In this document: positions 5,889 to 8,199 of the stretch, piece by piece | Numbering within the stretch: position 1 is the first letter of the stretch | Layout of the letters: every line of letters begins with the position of its first letter | The notes under the pieces: generated by a model | Told to the model about the DNA's origin: nothing | The model's input: the letters and a program-made list of their open reading frames with translations, nothing else | The model's database searches: none | From: Acidimicrobiales bacterium | Lineage (GTDB): Bacteria; Actinomycetota; Acidimicrobiia; Acidimicrobiales; UBA8190 | Assembly: GCA_030042575.1 (NCBI GenBank) | Contig: JASHZK010000313.1 | Location: forward strand, 1-8,199 | Length of the DNA stretch: 8,199 bases | Reading direction: 5' to 3' | Made by a program: the position numbers and the translations under genes

Positions 5889-6028
5889 CGAACCCCGTTG
5901 TCCTCAGGCGCTACGAGCTGCAACCGGCCACCAGGTGCTCGACCGCCTCCTGCCGTCGTCATCGCTGCAGCGTAGATCTGCCCTCGGCGCCGGCGCGGGT
6001 GCGAAGAACGGCGAGGTGACGGCGAGCG

Positions 6029-6054
6029 CCAGGGGGGCCGCGACGGCCCTCTGG
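6029..6054 (-). terminator. Candidate hairpin terminator after kdpC
   Basis: On the plus strand CCAGGGGGGCCG (6029-6040), loop CGA, CGGCCCTCTGG (6044-6054) form a stem of about ten pairs with one bulge and one mismatch. It starts 14 bases beyond the kdpC stop. It has no U-tract, so termination is a guess from position and stability. Otherwise the 5889-6068 gap holds no gene I can support: reading on past the kdpC stop gives a hydrophobic stretch, but without any usual start codon. Confidence 0.35.
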
Positions 6055-6068
6055 GCCGGCCCGCTCGA

Positions 6069-6728
6069 TCACTTCAGCTCGGCCAACGCCTCGTTGAGCT
6101 GCAGGACATCGATGTAGGCGCTACCCATGAACCCGAGTTCAGGCCCCTTGGTCTCTTTGGCCACGAGCGCCCGCAGAGTCGAGGCGGGGATGGCGGTGTT
6201 CGTGGCGATCATGGGCACCTGGACCAGGGCGTCGGCCTCCGAGATGTCGGGGTCCAGGCCGCTTCCCGACGTGGTCACCAGGTCGGGCGTGGGATCGATC
6301 CCGTGCGCGTGCCACCAGGCCACCAGCTTTTCGGTGTCCTCCACGAGGACCTTGGAGCGCGGGCCCAGGTTGGTGGCGGCCGACTCGCCGCTCACCCCGT
6401 TGGCCTCGAGGGGGTTGTCCCCTCCCGACTGCGGCGTGCAGCTCGAAGGGGCGTGGGGCCCGCACACCACGGCGCCGTAGGGTCCGGTGTCGTCGGGGCG
6501 ACCGTTGAACCAGTCGGTCGAGGGCCAGTAGGCCTCGGTGCCGTCGAAGGTGGTCATGACCGACCAGTTCTGGCCGATGAGGGTGGACCCCTCGGGCGTG
6601 ATCGAGCCGTCGGCCTGGTGGCGGAACAGGAGCTGGGCCACGCCGGTGCCGGCGAGGGCATAGACGAACCCGAAGAACACCGTGAAGACCACGATGGCGA
6701 CGACGGAGCGGCGGAGGTTGACGAGCAT
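6069..6728 (-). CDS. kdpC: KdpC, potassium-transporting ATPase subunit C (219 aa)
   Basis: KdpC is the single-span subunit that stabilises the KdpFABC K+ pump and contributes to nucleotide handling. An N-terminal membrane helix (about 9-34, VVAIVVFTVFFGFVYALAG) anchors an extracytoplasmic domain. Family motifs appear in order: GSTLIGQNW (47-55), WFNGRPDD (73-80), ATNLGPRSKVL (118-128), DLVTTSGSGLDPDIS (149-163) and YIDVLQLNEAL (205-215). The usual SGSGLDPHIS has Asp for His at residue 161, and the following segment (VPMIATNTAIP) lacks the common R-V-A-x-x-R pattern. A stretch of roughly 25 extra residues (81-113) with Cys90 or neighbouring Cys and a second Cys about seven residues later lies between the GRP and NLGP motifs, making it longer than E. 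coli KdpC (190 aa). The start is 13 bases after the kdpB stop, with a weak CGGGA upstream, so translational coupling within kdpABC is likely. Identity is firm. Confidence 0.95.
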   Translation of the reverse strand: MLVNLRRSVVAIVVFTVFFGFVYALAGTGVAQLLFRHQADGSITPEGSTLIGQNWSVMTTFDGTEAYWPSTDWFNGRPDDTGPYGAVVCGPHAPSSCTPQSGGDNPLEANGVSGESAATNLGPRSKVLVEDTEKLVAWWHAHGIDPTPDLVTTSGSGLDPDISEADALVQVPMIATNTAIPASTLRALVAKETKGPELGFMGSAYIDVLQLNEALAELK

Positions 6729-6741
6729 CAGAGGTCCCGCA

Positions 6742-8199
6742 TCAGTAGGCGTGGATGGCGACCAGGAGGAGGTCGATGAGCTTGATGAAGATGAAGGGCA
6801 CGATGATCCCGCCGATCCCGTAGATCCACACGTTGCGCCGCAAGATGGAGGCGGAGCTGGCAGGGCGGAACTTGACCCCCCGCAGGGCCAGGGGGATGAG
6901 GGCCACGATCACCAGGGCGTTGAAGATCACCGCCGACAAAACGGCGCTCTGGGGGCTGTGGAGCTTCATGATGTTGAGGGTCTCGAGCTGGGGATAAGTG
7001 GCGGCGAACAGGGCGGGGATGATGGCGAAGTACTTGGCCACGTCGTTGGCGATGGAGAAGGTGGTGAGCGACCCCCGGGTGATGAGGAGCTGCTTCCCGA
7101 TCTCGACCACGTCGATGAGCTTGGTGGGGTTGGAGTCGAGGTCGACCATGTTGCCGGCCTCCTTGGCCGCCGTGGTCCCCGTGTTCATGGCCACGCCCAC
7201 GTCGGCCTGGGCCAGGGCGGGGGCGTCGTTGGTGCCGTCGCCCGTCATGGCCACGAGCTTCCCGCCCTCCTGCTCGGAGCGGATGAGGGCCATCTTGGCT
7301 TCGGGGGTGGCCTCGGCCAGGTAGTCGTCGACGCCGGCCTCCTGGGCGATGGCGGCGGCGGTGAGGGGATTGTCGCCGGTGATCATGACGGTGCGGATGC
7401 CCATCTGGCGCATCTCGTCGAACTTGTCGCGGATGCCGGTCTTCACCACGTCCTTCAACTCGATGACCCCCAGGATCCGCGCTCCGTCGGCCACCACCAG
7501 GGGGGTGGAGCCCGAGCGGGAGATGCGCTCGACGACCTCGTCCAGGCCGGCCGGGGCGCTGCCCCCCTGCTCCTCCACCCAGCGCCGCACCGAGTCGGCC
7601 GCCCCCTTGCGGATGCGGCGGCCGTCCAGGTCGAGGCCCGACATGCGGGTGGTGGCCGAGAAGGGCACGAAGCTGTGCTCCTCGCCCAGCTCGCGCTCGC
7701 GGATGGCGAAGCGCTCTTTGGCCAGCACCACGATGGAGCGGCCCTCCGGGGTCTCGTCGGCCAGCGAGGCCAGCTGGGCGGCGCCGGCCAGCTCCTCCTC
7801 GCTCACCCCGACGGGCGGGATGAAGGCCGAGGCCATGCGGTTGCCCAGGGTGATGGTGCCGGTCTTGTCCAGGAGCAGGGTCTGGACGTCGCCGGCCGCC
7901 TCCACGGCCCGGCCGCTCATGGCCAAGACGTTGCGCTGGACCAGGCGGTCCATGCCGGCGATGCCGATGGCCGAGAGCAGCGCCCCGATGGTGGTGGGGA
8001 TGAGACAGACGAGAAGCGACACCAAGATGACCACCGACACCGTCGCCCCCGAGTAGTGGCCGAAGGGCTGGAGCGTCACCACCACCGGGACGAACACGAT
8101 GGTGAGCACGGCCAAGAGGATGGTGAGGGCGATCTCGTTGGGGGTCTTCTGGCGGTTGGCCCCCTCCACCAGGCTGATCATGCGGTCGAGGAAGGTCTG
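6742..8199 (-). CDS. kdpB: KdpB, potassium-transporting P-type ATPase subunit B (5' partial)
   Basis: KdpB is the catalytic P-type ATPase subunit of the KdpFABC K+ importer in the plasma membrane. The frame is open to the right edge: 485 residues are visible, so about 200 N-terminal residues, including the TGES actuator loop, are outside. The ATG at 8181 is internal, preceded by QTFLDR. Numbering from that Met, visible landmarks are [11 protein letters not shown] (membrane, from 30), [19 protein letters not shown] (61-79, the K+/ion-path helix), phosphorylation motif DKTGTIT (Asp105), nucleotide-domain FSATTRMSG and [24 protein letters not shown], hinge [12 protein letters not shown] and [13 protein letters not shown], then C-terminal membrane helices ending [11 protein letters not shown]. 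All catalytic motifs in the visible part are intact. kdpC follows after 13 bases; kdpA is expected upstream, beyond the window. The promoter, and hence the KdpE site, is not visible. Confidence 0.97.
   Translation of the reverse strand, partial: QTFLDRMISLVEGANRQKTPNEIALTILLAVLTIVFVPVVVTLQPFGHYSGATVSVVILVSLLVCLIPTTIGALLSAIGIAGMDRLVQRNVLAMSGRAVEAAGDVQTLLLDKTGTITLGNRMASAFIPPVGVSEEELAGAAQLASLADETPEGRSIVVLAKERFAIRERELGEEHSFVPFSATTRMSGLDLDGRRIRKGAADSVRRWVEEQGGSAPAGLDEVVERISRSGSTPLVVADGARILGVIELKDVVKTGIRDKFDEMRQMGIRTVMITGDNPLTAAAIAQEAGVDDYLAEATPEAKMALIRSEQEGGKLVAMTGDGTNDAPALAQADVGVAMNTGTTAAKEAGNMVDLDSNPTKLIDVVEIGKQLLITRGSLTTFSIANDVAKYFAIIPALFAATYPQLETLNIMKLHSPQSAVLSAVIFNALVIVALIPLALRGVKFRPASSASILRRNVWIYGIGGIIVPFIFIKLIDLLLVAIHAY

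Noticed and set aside
5911..5975. Distant imperfect inverted repeat CTACG-ag-CTGCA / TGCAGCGTAG in the kdpC-CMD gap
   Set aside because: The arms are ten bases with a two-base bulge and about 43 bases between them; in GC-rich DNA this is weak and no function suggests itself.
5914..6068. Possible small secreted peptide from continuing the kdpC frame (hydrophobic stretch PLALAVTSPFFAPAPAP)
   Set aside because: There is no ATG, GTG or TTG start in that frame after the kdpC stop and no Shine-Dalgarno; it overlaps the hairpin.
6998..8056. Plus-strand open frames opposite kdpB
   Set aside because: kdpB motifs ([13 protein letters not shown]) on the minus strand are decisive; the opposing frames are antisense artefacts.

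Overview
The window is very GC-rich (most third positions are G or C), with GTG starts, Shine-Dalgarno-led genes and a DevS/NarL-type histidine kinase. This points to a high-GC actinobacterium. Acidimicrobiia is my guess at class level, but there is no rRNA or marker gene here to prove it. The core of the window is a Kdp high-affinity potassium-uptake locus with an unusual layout.

Left part (1-4346): the 3' end of a GAF/HisKA_3 sensor kinase (+) meets, tail to tail, a 400-aa protein on the minus strand. That protein is only the cytoplasmic N-terminal half of KdpD (KdpD sensor domain plus a universal-stress-protein domain). A 111-base gap separates it from a divergent plus-strand gene that is only the C-terminal half of KdpD (four-helix membrane domain, GAF, HisKA, HATPase). 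kdpE follows, overlapping the kinase gene by 10 bases. The sensor kinase that is one chain in E. coli is therefore encoded here as two genes on opposite strands sharing one promoter region.

Middle part (4347-5888): a perfect 13-bp GC hairpin, then an unrecognised 55-aa gene (-) divergent from a TetR-family regulator (+). Their 115-base gap contains an AT-rich island with interleaved GATAC/GTATC repeats lying over candidate promoters for both directions. The TetR gene runs 50 bases into the 3' end of a convergent carboxymuconolactone-decarboxylase-family gene.

Right part (5889-8199): a 180-base gap with a candidate terminator, then kdpC and most of kdpB on the minus strand; kdpA would lie beyond the right edge. 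The expected circuit is that the two KdpD pieces sense potassium or turgor status together, the kinase half phosphorylates KdpE, and KdpE activates kdpABC, whose promoter is outside the window. The TetR/55-aa/CMD block sits between the regulatory and structural kdp genes and shows no obvious functional link to potassium. No gene-free stretch exceeds 300 bases. I saw no tRNA, rRNA, CRISPR array, insertion sequence or attachment site.
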